A stretch of 64,000 nucleotides of DNA from the NCBI RefSeq assembly GCF_004803635.1, contig NZ_SSWX01000015.1, positions 1 through 64,000 of the forward strand, in the 5' to 3' direction. Position 1 is the first letter of the stretch, and the number at the start of each line of letters is the position of its first letter. A program made the translations under genes and the position numbers. Positions 31,354 through 39,689 of the stretch are shown here, one piece after another. Under the pieces are notes generated by a model. That model saw only the letters and a list, made by a program, of their open reading frames with translations, was not told the DNA's origin and searched no databases. This DNA comes from Lampropedia aestuarii (GTDB lineage: Bacteria > Pseudomonadota > Gammaproteobacteria > Burkholderiales > Burkholderiaceae_C).

Positions 31354-32037
31354 ATGAAATACATCCTTTTTTTCTGGTGTGCTTGGAACGTTCCAGCGAT
31401 ATTGCTTGCACTTTTCTTTTGCTCTATTCCTTGGAAAGAGCGTATTGCAGTAACGCGCTCTATGTTAAATGCCGCTGTACGTGGTACTCTATTGCTGCCC
31501 ATTGATTTTATTGCGCCGGCAATCGTTCCAATTGGGCTGTTGTTTACTAAGTGGGAGGACGAAAAGCTACCCAAGCTATTCCGGTTGTGGGATAACGATG
31601 TGAGTATCAATGGCGACCTGCGCGAGCCTGATGGCGCTTTATCGCAGGTGCAAAGTAATAAGGATGACCGCATTGTATACGACGCAATTGTGGCACGCAA
31701 CTATTGGGCCAAAGGCCAGCACCCGCGTAGTTTTTGGAGCCGGTATGTGTGGCTTGGCTGGCGTAATCGCGCCTCCTGGCTGGCGATGAAGCTTGGCAAA
31801 AGGTTTGTTGAGGCTTCTTTTCAGCAATGGGGCGATCCAGCAACAGGCAATGGCCACCCCGGGCGGACGATCAACGAGCATGACGGTGCATATCAGCTCT
31901 ACATCGTACGCAAATTTGGCCCGTTCCAATTCAGATTCAATTGGGGCTTCAAGATTTGGGGCGGCGCATCACTTGGCAGGACGTACGCACCGGTGGTTAA
32001 TACATCCTTCAGTTTGAAGAGGTGGAAAGCGCGGTGA
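31354..32037 (+). CDS. Phage protein with N-terminal membrane segments
   Basis: 227 residues from the ATG at 31354. Residues 2-25 (YILFFWCAWNVPAILLALFF) and about 48-68 (LLLPIDFIAPAIVPIGLLF) are hydrophobic; the remainder is a soluble domain with many Trp and a DxxxGDGA-like acidic stretch, ending in GFQFRFNWGFKIWGG-type sequence. It resembles a family of phage proteins near lysis genes without known function. Possibly associated with the virion or lysis. Confidence 0.58.
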   Translation: MKYILFFWCAWNVPAILLALFFCSIPWKERIAVTRSMLNAAVRGTLLLPIDFIAPAIVPIGLLFTKWEDEKLPKLFRLWDNDVSINGDLREPDGALSQVQSNKDDRIVYDAIVARNYWAKGQHPRSFWSRYVWLGWRNRASWLAMKLGKRFVEASFQQWGDPATGNGHPGRTINEHDGAYQLYIVRKFGPFQFRFNWGFKIWGGASLGRTYAPVVNTSFSLKRWKAR

Positions 32038-32090
32038 AGTAGTTGGCTGGGTGCCCGTTCCTTGCTACATAGAAGCGAGCAACGGAACTT

Positions 32091-32396
32091 ATGAAAAGAG
32101 CACTTACTGCTTTACTTGCCCTGATTGGGGTGCATCAGCACCTGAATGCGCAGCAGAAGCACGATTTGGCCACAGCAGGATTGGCGGTAACGCCAAGTGC
32201 GAGTATGTCAGTCGTAACGCATGCCAAGAGTGATGTGTGGGGGGTAACTCCGGCAAACATGGTGGCATGGGTAACGTGCTTATTTATAGCGCTGCAGATT
32301 GGCCACTTAATCTGGAAGTGGCGCACTCAGGCGAGGTTGGCGCGCATCAAAGAGGCGGGGCTTGACGCAACTTGCACGGAGCTAGATAAGCTATGA
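32091..32396 (+). CDS. Probable holin
   Basis: 101 residues. An N-terminal hydrophobic start (MKRALTALLALIGVHQ), a periplasmic-type middle, a strong membrane segment (NMVAWVTCLFIALQIGHLIW) and a short basic C-terminal tail. It is directly upstream of the endolysin gene with an ATGA-type overlap, as expected for a holin that permeabilises the inner membrane at the time of lysis. Confidence 0.75.
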   Translation: MKRALTALLALIGVHQHLNAQQKHDLATAGLAVTPSASMSVVTHAKSDVWGVTPANMVAWVTCLFIALQIGHLIWKWRTQARLARIKEAGLDATCTELDKL

Positions 32397-33049
32397 CGTC
32401 CAGAGTCCCAGAGCCCATAATCCGCTACACCACTGCGCTGCTGCTTGGCCTAGGTGTTATGGCTGGCGGCATCTACGTTGGCGATGCTCAGTTGGATGCA
32501 AACAAACTGGCTGCCGCACAGCGCAATGAGTACGTGCAGGCAGCCGCAGCAGACCCCGACACCAGTCTTGAGGTCAAGTTGGCTATGGTATGGGCGCAGT
32601 TCTACGAATCCAGCATGCAGCATGTGGGCTATGCCTACGTGGATCGCAATGGCCGTGGTCAGCCACTGACAGTATGTGCGGGCATCACAGGGCCAGAGGT
32701 GCTGGCGGGAAAGTGGTATACACCCAACGACTGCTACGAGCTGGAGAAGCGCCGCTACCTAGAGGCCGAGCGTGTAGCGCCTCAGCACTTGCGCTACTGG
32801 TCAAGCTACGACCCATTTGCACGCGCGACCTTCCTGGATTTTCTGCATAACAAAGGTGCGGAGAATTTCTCCACGTCGACGATGAAGCGAAAAGCAAACG
32901 CTGGCGATTTGGCTGGCGCATGCCGTGAAAACCCACGTTGGAATAAAGGCACAGTTAACGGAGCGCGCGTTGTGCTGCCTGGATTGCAAATTCGGGGCGA
33001 TGCCAATAGCGAGATTTGCAGCTCTTGGCGGTTGCAGGAGGCCGGCTAA
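32393..33049 (+). CDS. Endolysin, GH24 lysozyme with signal-anchor
   Basis: 218 residues. An N-terminal hydrophobic segment (YTTALLLGLGVMAGGIYVGD) is suited to a signal-arrest-release anchor. The catalytic part shows QFYESSMQHVGYAYVDRNGRGQPLTVCAGITG, the E-(8 to 12)-D-(5 to 8)-T pattern of lambda R21/T4-type muramidases; the Glu to Asp spacing is about three residues longer than usual. Cys residues near the active site could regulate activation. Cleaves peptidoglycan at lysis. Followed directly by the spanin genes. Confidence 0.82.
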   Translation: MTSRVPEPIIRYTTALLLGLGVMAGGIYVGDAQLDANKLAAAQRNEYVQAAAADPDTSLEVKLAMVWAQFYESSMQHVGYAYVDRNGRGQPLTVCAGITGPEVLAGKWYTPNDCYELEKRRYLEAERVAPQHLRYWSSYDPFARATFLDFLHNKGAENFSTSTMKRKANAGDLAGACRENPRWNKGTVNGARVVLPGLQIRGDANSEICSSWRLQEAG

Positions 33050-33558
33050 TGCGTTGGGTCTGGCTTTGCTTACTGGTGCTGGGCCTGCTGTGGGGGTGGA
33101 CTGAGCGCGAACAGCGCTTATCTAATCAGGTGCGACATGCGAAGGTAGTGGCCTACTACGAGAAAGCGTTTCGTAGCATTGCAGAAGACAGCGCAAAAAC
33201 GATTGCCTCAATTGCCACGATGCGCGTGCGCATGGGTGAGTTGGTTGCGGGCATCGATGCCCGCGTGAGCATGGAGGTGCGCAATGCACTGGATGAAAAC
33301 GAGCGTGAGCGCAGCGGTGTTGCTGCTGGCACTGTCCGGGTGCGGTACGTTGCCGCCAGTTGCCCAAGAGCCACCAGTGCAAACAATGGTGTGCCCGAGG
33401 CCGCCAGCACCTCCGGCTTGGATGATGGAGCCGGCATCGAACTCAGTCGAGAGGCTGGACAAGATGTTCTTGCGCTCCGAGCGGAACTGATTCGAGACAG
33501 GGCCAAGATTACAGGCCTTCAGGAGTACATCCGCGCCATGCGTTTGCAAGAGGAGTAG
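33049..33558 (+). CDS. Inner-membrane spanin (Rz-like)
   Basis: 169 residues from the ATG at 33049, which shares a base with the endolysin stop. N-terminal membrane anchor (MRWVWLCLLVLGLLWGW) followed by long periplasmic helices (HAKVVAYYEKAFRSIAEDSAKT ... LIRDRAKITGLQEYIRAMRL). Together with the nested Rz1 lipoprotein it spans the periplasm and fuses the membranes in the last lysis step. No sequence family was needed; topology and nesting identify it. Confidence 0.8.
   Translation: MRWVWLCLLVLGLLWGWTEREQRLSNQVRHAKVVAYYEKAFRSIAEDSAKTIASIATMRVRMGELVAGIDARVSMEVRNALDENERERSGVAAGTVRVRYVAASCPRATSANNGVPEAASTSGLDDGAGIELSREAGQDVLALRAELIRDRAKITGLQEYIRAMRLQEE
33284..33490 (+). CDS. Outer-membrane spanin lipoprotein (Rz1-like), nested in Rz
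   Basis: 68 residues in the +1 frame wholly inside the Rz gene. Lipoprotein signal ending in LALSGC (Cys20), then a Pro-rich mature part (PPVAQEPPVQ, PRPPAPPAW), as in lambda Rz1. GGAGG lies six bases before the ATG at 33284. The nested layout in another frame is the classical Rz/Rz1 architecture. Confidence 0.85.
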   Translation: MHWMKTSVSAAVLLLALSGCGTLPPVAQEPPVQTMVCPRPPAPPAWMMEPASNSVERLDKMFLRSERN

Positions 33559-33560
33559 CC

Positions 33561-36056
33561 ATGACGGCAATCACAATTACAAACTTTGGCGGCGAGATTC
33601 CTCGTGTATCACCACGCGTATTGCCTGCTCAGGCTGCGCAGTTGAACCGAAATTTACTTGCAACCTCAGTGGAGTTCAGACCTTTACTGGGTGATGCACA
33701 TATTCAAAGCGCTCCGAGTGGCGCGCTGTCGGTCTACCGTCTGGCGCGGCAGGCGGATGGCCAACTTCGCAGCGACCCTGCACAGGGCTGGCTGATCGAT
33801 GCTAGCGACAAAAGCCATGTGAAAGGTCAGGTGAACGACGATGCGACCGAGCGCACGGCAGTTTCGTGGAATGCTGGAACTCAACGGCCGCGCATCATTG
33901 ATGCGACTGGTGCGGACCGGTTGCTTGGAGTGCCGCCGCCGCCCGTACTATCACTCACCTTGAACGAAGCGGTGCAGTTCACGCGCGAGGATGCTGACCT
34001 ATGGGCAGATGAAACCCTTTATGGAACGGTGACTGATGCCCTAATCGCTGCATTGGTGTCGGCCCATGTGGTTGAAGGCAAGCCCTTGGCCGGGGCCAAA
34101 GAAATGTATGACATGCGGCAAAACACTGCAGACGGACGCTATGCAGAAAAGCTCATTTCCTTGGCGGTAGCGAATGAGAAAGAGTTGTTGCGTCCGGAAT
34201 TTGGTGCTTACGAAGAGGGTGGTCAGTGCGTGATTCCGATTTGCGCGCTGCCACTTTGGGCGCATGTTCCTGATATGGAAGCCCTGCAAGATGCACTGCG
34301 ATTGATTGAAAGCCCAGTGGATGGAGGGCAATTATTCCCAGATAAAGATCTGCCAAAGATTGCCAGAGGTTTAGCTGGTATCTTTGATCCTGCAGCCGAC
34401 TCCATTGCCTCGGCGCGCAGTGCTTTGGATGGCGCGGTGAAGGACTTCATTGCGGCAATTGAGACTAATGTCGAGGTCCCTACAACTCCTGCACCGGTTG
34501 AACCCTCGAAGCCCACCGTGTCCGAATGGCGCATCGTAGGCGAAGACATGGTGCGAAACCAGCAGTGGATTACATACGATGCAGCGATGGTCCAGTGGCG
34601 CAACGATCTGGCCAAATGGGAGGCCAACCGCCTGGTTGTCAAACAAGACAATTCAGGACGCAATACGCTGATTGTGGCGGCCAAGGCCAAAGCCCAGGCA
34701 CAGCATGACACCATCGTGGCTGAATACCATAAGCGTCGCGACAGCTTGCTGGTCCGTGTGACAGCATACCTCAATCGAGATGTGTCGGTCTTTGGTGAAG
34801 ATGGCTTTATTAAACTTGACCCTGACCGTATCGTAGAGTCGCGTTACTACGTCGCCACCTACGTGACCGACTGGGGCGAGGAATCAGCACCCAGTCCAGT
34901 TAGTGAAATGGTCGAGATGGACCAAAACGACTCGGTCATCGTGACTGTGTTGGCGCCACCGGCTGGCCGCCATATCCAGAAATGGCGGCTGTACCGCTCG
35001 AGCGCAGGATCTGGCTCTGCCGCATTCCTGTTTGTCGACGAGATGCTGATTGCCACGCGCACCTATCTGGATGAACTCAAAGGCGAATTGCTTGGTGAGG
35101 TTTGCCCCACTTTCCTATGGGCTGAGCCTCCTTATCGGCTTGACAACAATAGCGCCCAGGAAACGAAGCCGCCCAAAGGGGATGATCCGTATCTGCGGGG
35201 TTTTGTCGGTATGCCAAACGGCATTTTGGCTGGCTTCATTGACAATTTCGTCGCGTTCTCACAGCCCTACGTGTATTACGCCTGGCCAGTGGAGTATCAA
35301 ATCTCCACAGAGGCGCCAATTGTGGGCCTTGGCGTGTTTGGGCAGTCGCTGTTTGTGGGCACGATGACCTATCCCTACATCATCAGCGGCGCCGATTCAG
35401 CCAGCATGTCGGCGCTCAAGCTGCCGCAATTGCAGCCTTGCGTGTCACGCCGTTCTATTGTGGGGGTGGGAGACGGCGTGGTGTATGCATCAACTGATGG
35501 CCTGTGCTTTGCCAACACAGCAGGAGTACAGCTGCTGACTGGTGAGTTGTTCTCGCGCGAAGATTGGACTGCGCTGGAGCCCGCGGCGATTGTGGCTGTT
35601 GAGCACGAGAGTGTGTATTACTTCTGGGATGGCTTAGGGCGCTGCTGGGCGCTGGACTTCTTGGTGAAGAAATTGGCGCGCGTCGATTTGGAAGGCGTGA
35701 CGGCTGTTTGCCGTGACGTGTTGACCGATAGCTTGTTTGCTGTGCGTGGCAATGCGTTGCAGCGGTTGTTTGCATCTGGTCGGCGCACTGGTGTTTGGCG
35801 TGGAAGCAAGGCTACATTTCCTATGCATACCGCGCTGGCTTGGGTGCAGGTGGATGGCAGGCAGTCAGAAGATGAGCCGGTCATTGTGCGCTGGTACGGC
35901 GAAGGTCAATTGCGCCACTCCGTGCAGTTAACCGACACATTGCCGCAGCGCCTACCACCTGGCCGATGGCTGGAGCATGAAATTGAGGTGGAAAGTGCCG
36001 CGCGACTGACCAAAGTGGTTCTGGCAAGTAGCACCGCGGAGTTGCAAAGCGTATGA
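33561..36056 (+). CDS. Large virion structural protein, tail-associated
   Basis: 831 residues, GGAG upstream. Order of parts: N-terminal region (TNFGGEIPRVSPRVLPAQAAQLNRNL) and beta-rich domain, a helical insert about 190-400, an FN3-like unit (RYYVATYVTDWGEESAPSPVS, about 425-500), then a possible beta-propeller (VGLGVFGQSLFVGTMTYPYII, VGVGDGVVYASTDGLCF, FWDGLGRCWALDF). It resembles the tail hub or tubular proteins of podoviruses with P22-like portals. Followed by a fibre-like protein with an overlap. Specific role not fixed. Confidence 0.68.
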   Translation: MTAITITNFGGEIPRVSPRVLPAQAAQLNRNLLATSVEFRPLLGDAHIQSAPSGALSVYRLARQADGQLRSDPAQGWLIDASDKSHVKGQVNDDATERTAVSWNAGTQRPRIIDATGADRLLGVPPPPVLSLTLNEAVQFTREDADLWADETLYGTVTDALIAALVSAHVVEGKPLAGAKEMYDMRQNTADGRYAEKLISLAVANEKELLRPEFGAYEEGGQCVIPICALPLWAHVPDMEALQDALRLIESPVDGGQLFPDKDLPKIARGLAGIFDPAADSIASARSALDGAVKDFIAAIETNVEVPTTPAPVEPSKPTVSEWRIVGEDMVRNQQWITYDAAMVQWRNDLAKWEANRLVVKQDNSGRNTLIVAAKAKAQAQHDTIVAEYHKRRDSLLVRVTAYLNRDVSVFGEDGFIKLDPDRIVESRYYVATYVTDWGEESAPSPVSEMVEMDQNDSVIVTVLAPPAGRHIQKWRLYRSSAGSGSAAFLFVDEMLIATRTYLDELKGELLGEVCPTFLWAEPPYRLDNNSAQETKPPKGDDPYLRGFVGMPNGILAGFIDNFVAFSQPYVYYAWPVEYQISTEAPIVGLGVFGQSLFVGTMTYPYIISGADSASMSALKLPQLQPCVSRRSIVGVGDGVVYASTDGLCFANTAGVQLLTGELFSREDWTALEPAAIVAVEHESVYYFWDGLGRCWALDFLVKKLARVDLEGVTAVCRDVLTDSLFAVRGNALQRLFASGRRTGVWRGSKATFPMHTALAWVQVDGRQSEDEPVIVRWYGEGQLRHSVQLTDTLPQRLPPGRWLEHEIEVESAARLTKVVLASSTAELQSV

Positions 36057-38017
36057 GTGGAAAACCGAAAAACACCAAAGCGCTGCGTGTTTCCAAGGAT
36101 ACGGGCGCTGCGTCGCTGCCTGGCCTGCCTTCAGTCGCCACGGGCAATGCCAGTCTGGACGCATGGCTAAGAGCCGCGACCGAACATCTTGAGGTTCGTG
36201 GTGGCGCGCGCGGCAATGATGCAGAGCGGGCGCTAACGCAGCGTGATTTGAAAGAGTTAAAGGCAGCTGCTGATGCTTTGGGGGGCGTCGCTTCGCAAGA
36301 GGCAGATGCCGGCCAGACGGTGCCTATTGTGCTGCCTGGCGGGGGATCTGCCTCGATTGCTATTGACGCGTTTGAAAAGGCAATCAAGGACACCAAACTG
36401 TACAAAAACTTGATGATGCGCTTGGACGATCCGCGCCGCTTTGACGATTTGCGCGGCGAGGTGCGCGAAGAACTACTGCGTGACTTGGCCAAAGAGGCAG
36501 CTAGCCGCGGATCGGCTATTACGTCGGTTGAGAAGCTGATACAAGAGGCTTATCTGTCACTGGTGATGCGCATTAATACGGTGACTTCAGCGGTTGGAGA
36601 TGCCGCATCAGGCGTGCGTCAGACGGCCTTTGCCACGTCAGAAAACGGCCGCGCCCAGGCCGGCATCATCAATCAGCTCTCTGCCAGCTTAGGCAATTAC
36701 TACCAAGACGGCACACCTGGAAGAGCAGATCTTGAGCAACAAATGACGGTGACAGCCGACAGAATGGAGGGGCTGCGCGCGCAGTACACGCTCAAAGTGA
36801 TGGCTGGTGGTGCTTTGGCAGGCTACGGCATTGCCGCAGAAGAAGTCAACGGACAGCCATCAAGCGCTTTTATTATTGGCGCCAACAAGTTCGCCATTGT
36901 TGATCCTGATACGTATTCCGCAGGCCTAACGAACACGCCAGACGCAGCACACTTGCCATTCGGCGTCGATACTTATGGCATTTACCTAAACAACAACGTC
37001 TATATCAAAGGCAGTGTACGCATAGACACCAGCGGTAAAACGCTGATTCAGGGGTTGCGCGGCTCGGTGGATTTGTACCGCACAGGCTCCTGGAGCGATA
37101 CCAGTGCCCGCAATTTGGTGTGGACTGCGCTGGGCAATCCAGGAACACCGACCAATAATAACCATTTGGTGATCGGCGACACGGTGACAGCCACCAGCGC
37201 AGGTTTATCTGTCGTACGTGCATGGATGGGCAGCAGTTGGCAAAACCCCGGCATGGTACTGAACGGCGATTTTCTGATCAATGGCTCAGTGGCCGCTGAG
37301 AAAATAGACACCCGTGGGCTGACTATTAAAGACAACAATGGGAATGTGATTTTTGGCGCTGGTGTTGGCCTGAATGTCAGTCAGATTAATGGACTGGGGA
37401 CATTGGCCACGCAGAACCAGGTAAATATTGGGTGGGACACGCAATACAGCAACGTGATGATTGACGGAGAACTTATCCGAACATCCGATCTTGTGAGTCG
37501 GTTGTCCCGTATCAACTCTGGGAATATCAGCACGTTCATCGACGGCCTAGCGATCACTACCGCGTACATCGGAAATGCGGCGATCGAAACGCTAAAGGTC
37601 AAAGGTGGGGACATAACGTCTATGCACGTCATGCAGTACCCCGGCCAACTGCAAGTAGCTGGAAACTCTACAGGCTGGACGCAGATCGCGTCTGTTGGCA
37701 TTAACATGGCGGCGGGCTCGTCTGGCGTTGTGCTGATGTTCGACTCTGCCACGCACATCGCAGACTTGGGCGGCGGCACCGCATCATACACAGCCAACGA
37801 AATCCGAATCCTTAGAGTGCGCGACGGCGCGCTGCTGGCGTACACAAACAGGCACAACATAAACTTGTTGTGGATGGATATGAAGTTGTCCGCGTTCGAC
37901 GCCAGCCCAGTCGGTGGGTATAACGAGTACATAGTACAGTTTAAACCGCTTACCAGTACCGGCGGTACGTGGACTCTGGGCAACAGGGCGCTGATTGCTG
38001 TGGGGGGTAAAAGATGA
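36053..38017 (+). CDS. Tail tip/fibre protein with DUF1983-like domain
   Basis: 654 residues. After helical N-terminal regions (SLDAWLRAATEHLEVR, AFEKAIKDTKLYKNLMMRL) comes a DUF1983-like unit as found in phage J-type host-specificity proteins: YTLKVMAGGALAGYGIAAEEVNGQPSSAFIIGANKFAIVDPD (about 240-285). Repetitive beta segments (FGVDTYGIYLNNNVYIKGSVRID, FLINGSVAAEKIDTRGL) and a receptor-type C-terminal domain follow. Overlaps both neighbours by ATGA; its partner chaperone is next. Confidence 0.75.
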   Translation: MSGKPKNTKALRVSKDTGAASLPGLPSVATGNASLDAWLRAATEHLEVRGGARGNDAERALTQRDLKELKAAADALGGVASQEADAGQTVPIVLPGGGSASIAIDAFEKAIKDTKLYKNLMMRLDDPRRFDDLRGEVREELLRDLAKEAASRGSAITSVEKLIQEAYLSLVMRINTVTSAVGDAASGVRQTAFATSENGRAQAGIINQLSASLGNYYQDGTPGRADLEQQMTVTADRMEGLRAQYTLKVMAGGALAGYGIAAEEVNGQPSSAFIIGANKFAIVDPDTYSAGLTNTPDAAHLPFGVDTYGIYLNNNVYIKGSVRIDTSGKTLIQGLRGSVDLYRTGSWSDTSARNLVWTALGNPGTPTNNNHLVIGDTVTATSAGLSVVRAWMGSSWQNPGMVLNGDFLINGSVAAEKIDTRGLTIKDNNGNVIFGAGVGLNVSQINGLGTLATQNQVNIGWDTQYSNVMIDGELIRTSDLVSRLSRINSGNISTFIDGLAITTAYIGNAAIETLKVKGGDITSMHVMQYPGQLQVAGNSTGWTQIASVGINMAAGSSGVVLMFDSATHIADLGGGTASYTANEIRILRVRDGALLAYTNRHNINLLWMDMKLSAFDASPVGGYNEYIVQFKPLTSTGGTWTLGNRALIAVGGKR

Positions 38018-38412
38018 AATACTTTCTTGTATTGGTGGGTGAGTCAGTGGAGTGTAGAGGGTGCGGCTACGACGTCCCTGTCGGCGCGGTTGAAGTCGGC
38101 GAGGAAGTCTACAGCAGTGTCGTGGAGGGTTCCGAGTACCGCAACGGAGTAATTTACAGCCCGCCGCCTCGACCCTCCATCCACCATACGCTCAAAGCCG
38201 GGGCGTGGGTGCTGAACGAATCGGCTGCGTGGGCGGAGGTTCGGGCTATCCGAGATGCAAAGCTGGCGAACTCGGACTGGGTGGTGACAGCCGCTGTCGA
38301 GCGGGGCGCTCCTTTAGCCCCTATGTGGTCAGAGTATCGTCAAGCCCTGCGCGATATTACAGAGCAGCCGGACCTAGAGAAAATTGTTTGGCCAGAACCG
38401 CCGCACACTTAA
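38014..38412 (+). CDS. Tail fibre assembly chaperone-like protein
   Basis: 132 residues. The C-terminal WAEVRAIRDAKLANSDWVVTAAV ... MWSEYRQALRDITEQPDLEKIVWPEPP is the common signature of phage tail-fibre assembly/chaperone proteins (W-x-Y-R-Q-x-L-R-D-I). The N-terminal half varies with the cognate fibre, the preceding gene, which it overlaps by ATGA. Confidence 0.78.
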   Translation: MKYFLVLVGESVECRGCGYDVPVGAVEVGEEVYSSVVEGSEYRNGVIYSPPPRPSIHHTLKAGAWVLNESAAWAEVRAIRDAKLANSDWVVTAAVERGAPLAPMWSEYRQALRDITEQPDLEKIVWPEPPHT

Positions 38413-38430
38413 CTTCGATCCAATCATGAG

Positions 38431-38458
38431 AAAACACCGCCATGGCAGCCGGTGTTTT
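38431..38458 (+). promoter_or_regulatory. Hairpin with a start codon in its loop
   Basis: AAAACACCG (38431-38439) pairs perfectly with CGGTGTTTT (38450-38458); the 10-base loop contains the ATG of the GNAT gene (38442). No ribosome site is seen upstream. The structure could restrain translation or, with its T-rich end, cause pausing or termination. Confidence 0.45.
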
Positions 38459-38855
38459 AACTTATGACTTTGAACGCATCTTGGCGTTTGCACAGTCACG
38501 CATGCCACTGGCGCGGCAAGAAGGCATGCGCGGCATTGGGCTGGAGCGGGACGGGCAAGTGATTGCATCAGCAATTTACGAAGGCTTCAACGGTTCCAAT
38601 ATTTGGGTTCATCTGGCTGCAGCAGAAGGCCGCTCTTGGCTCAATAGGACATTCCTGCAAGCTGGGTTCGCCTATCCATTTGCCGTATGTGGCGTTCAAA
38701 AACTATGGGGCTGGGTAGACGCAAGCAACGAAGATGCACGTCGTTTTGACGAGCACTGTGGCTTTGTTCAGCAAGCTGTATTGCCAGGCGCTGCCAGAGA
38801 TGGCGGCGATGTGATCGTCTACGGCATGACACGCGTCGAATGCCGGTTTCTTTAA
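38442..38855 (+). CDS. GNAT-like acetyltransferase-type phage protein
   Basis: 137 residues. A GNAT-like fold is indicated by GIGLERDGQVIASAIYEGFNGSNIWVHLA (beta strands), FLQAGFAYPFAVCGVQKLWGWVDASNEDARRFDEHCGF (the acetyl-CoA-binding helix and N-E-x-A-R-R-x-x-E-x-x-GF pattern). Such short GNAT proteins are common among phage virion genes; their substrates are unknown. The start codon lies in a hairpin loop, and a CGATCCAATCATG repeat is just upstream. Confidence 0.78.
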   Translation: MAAGVLTYDFERILAFAQSRMPLARQEGMRGIGLERDGQVIASAIYEGFNGSNIWVHLAAAEGRSWLNRTFLQAGFAYPFAVCGVQKLWGWVDASNEDARRFDEHCGFVQQAVLPGAARDGGDVIVYGMTRVECRFL

Positions 38856-38878
38856 TCTCTCGTGTGTGGGGGTAATCA

Positions 38879-39673
38879 ATGGGTGGTAAATCAAGCGGTA
38901 CGCCGCCGCCAGATCCTAAATTGATCGAGGCTCAAATTCAGAGCTTGGGCATTCAAAATGATGCGATCCAGCGCATGATGAGTATGTCTGAGGAAATGGC
39001 GCCGCTGCAACGTGAGCAGCTCCAGCAATCTATTGAGCAGTCAAGGCAGCTTTGGAATTGGAACCAGGACGACCGCGAATTTGCGATTGGCAAGCGCGAC
39101 CAGTTATCAGGAATTCAAGACACCATCGTTAAAGATGCAGCAAGCTTTAGTGAGACGGATAGACGCGATCAGCTATCGGCGCAATCTGATTCGGATATCG
39201 CTCAAGCTTTTGACCAGCAGAAAAATATCATCGCGCGCGATCTTACCCGCAGCGGCGTGAATCCCAACGATGGACGGAATAGCGCAACCAAGGGGGCCAT
39301 GGCCGTGAGCGAGGCTCTGGCGCGCGTGCAAGGCAGAAAATCGGCAAGCGATTCGGCGCGCCTTGAAGGCTTGCAGTTGACCGATCGTGCAAACAACGCT
39401 TTGGCTGGCTATCCATCCATGAGCATGGGGGCGCAAGGGCAGGGTGTTGGAACAATGGGGGCCGGAATAGCTGCATTCAATTCTGGCATGAATGGAATGA
39501 TGCAATCCAATGCAATGATTTCTTCTGCCGCCGGACAGATGGGCAGCAACGCCACAAACATGTACGGCCAACAGGCCAACGCATACCAGCAGTCACAGGC
39601 AAGCAATAGCGGCTTAATGGGTTCTTTGGGGACTGCACTTGGCATTGCTGGCGGCGCTTGGCTCGGCAAGTAA
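38879..39673 (+). CDS. Probable ejection (internal virion) protein A
   Basis: 264 residues. N-terminus MGGKSSGTPPPDPKLIEAQIQ then a helical Gln-rich stretch and a C-terminal region rich in Gly/Met/Asn/Ala (GAQGQGVGTMGAGIAAFNSG, MYGQQANAYQQSQASNSG), ending in a hydrophobic GSLGTALGIAGGAWLG. This composition and the position before another internal protein and a giant protein with a lytic domain fit the podovirus DNA-ejection apparatus. Inferred by context. Confidence 0.68.
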   Translation: MGGKSSGTPPPDPKLIEAQIQSLGIQNDAIQRMMSMSEEMAPLQREQLQQSIEQSRQLWNWNQDDREFAIGKRDQLSGIQDTIVKDAASFSETDRRDQLSAQSDSDIAQAFDQQKNIIARDLTRSGVNPNDGRNSATKGAMAVSEALARVQGRKSASDSARLEGLQLTDRANNALAGYPSMSMGAQGQGVGTMGAGIAAFNSGMNGMMQSNAMISSAAGQMGSNATNMYGQQANAYQQSQASNSGLMGSLGTALGIAGGAWLGK

Positions 39674-39689
39674 AAGTAAGGGTAATTCA

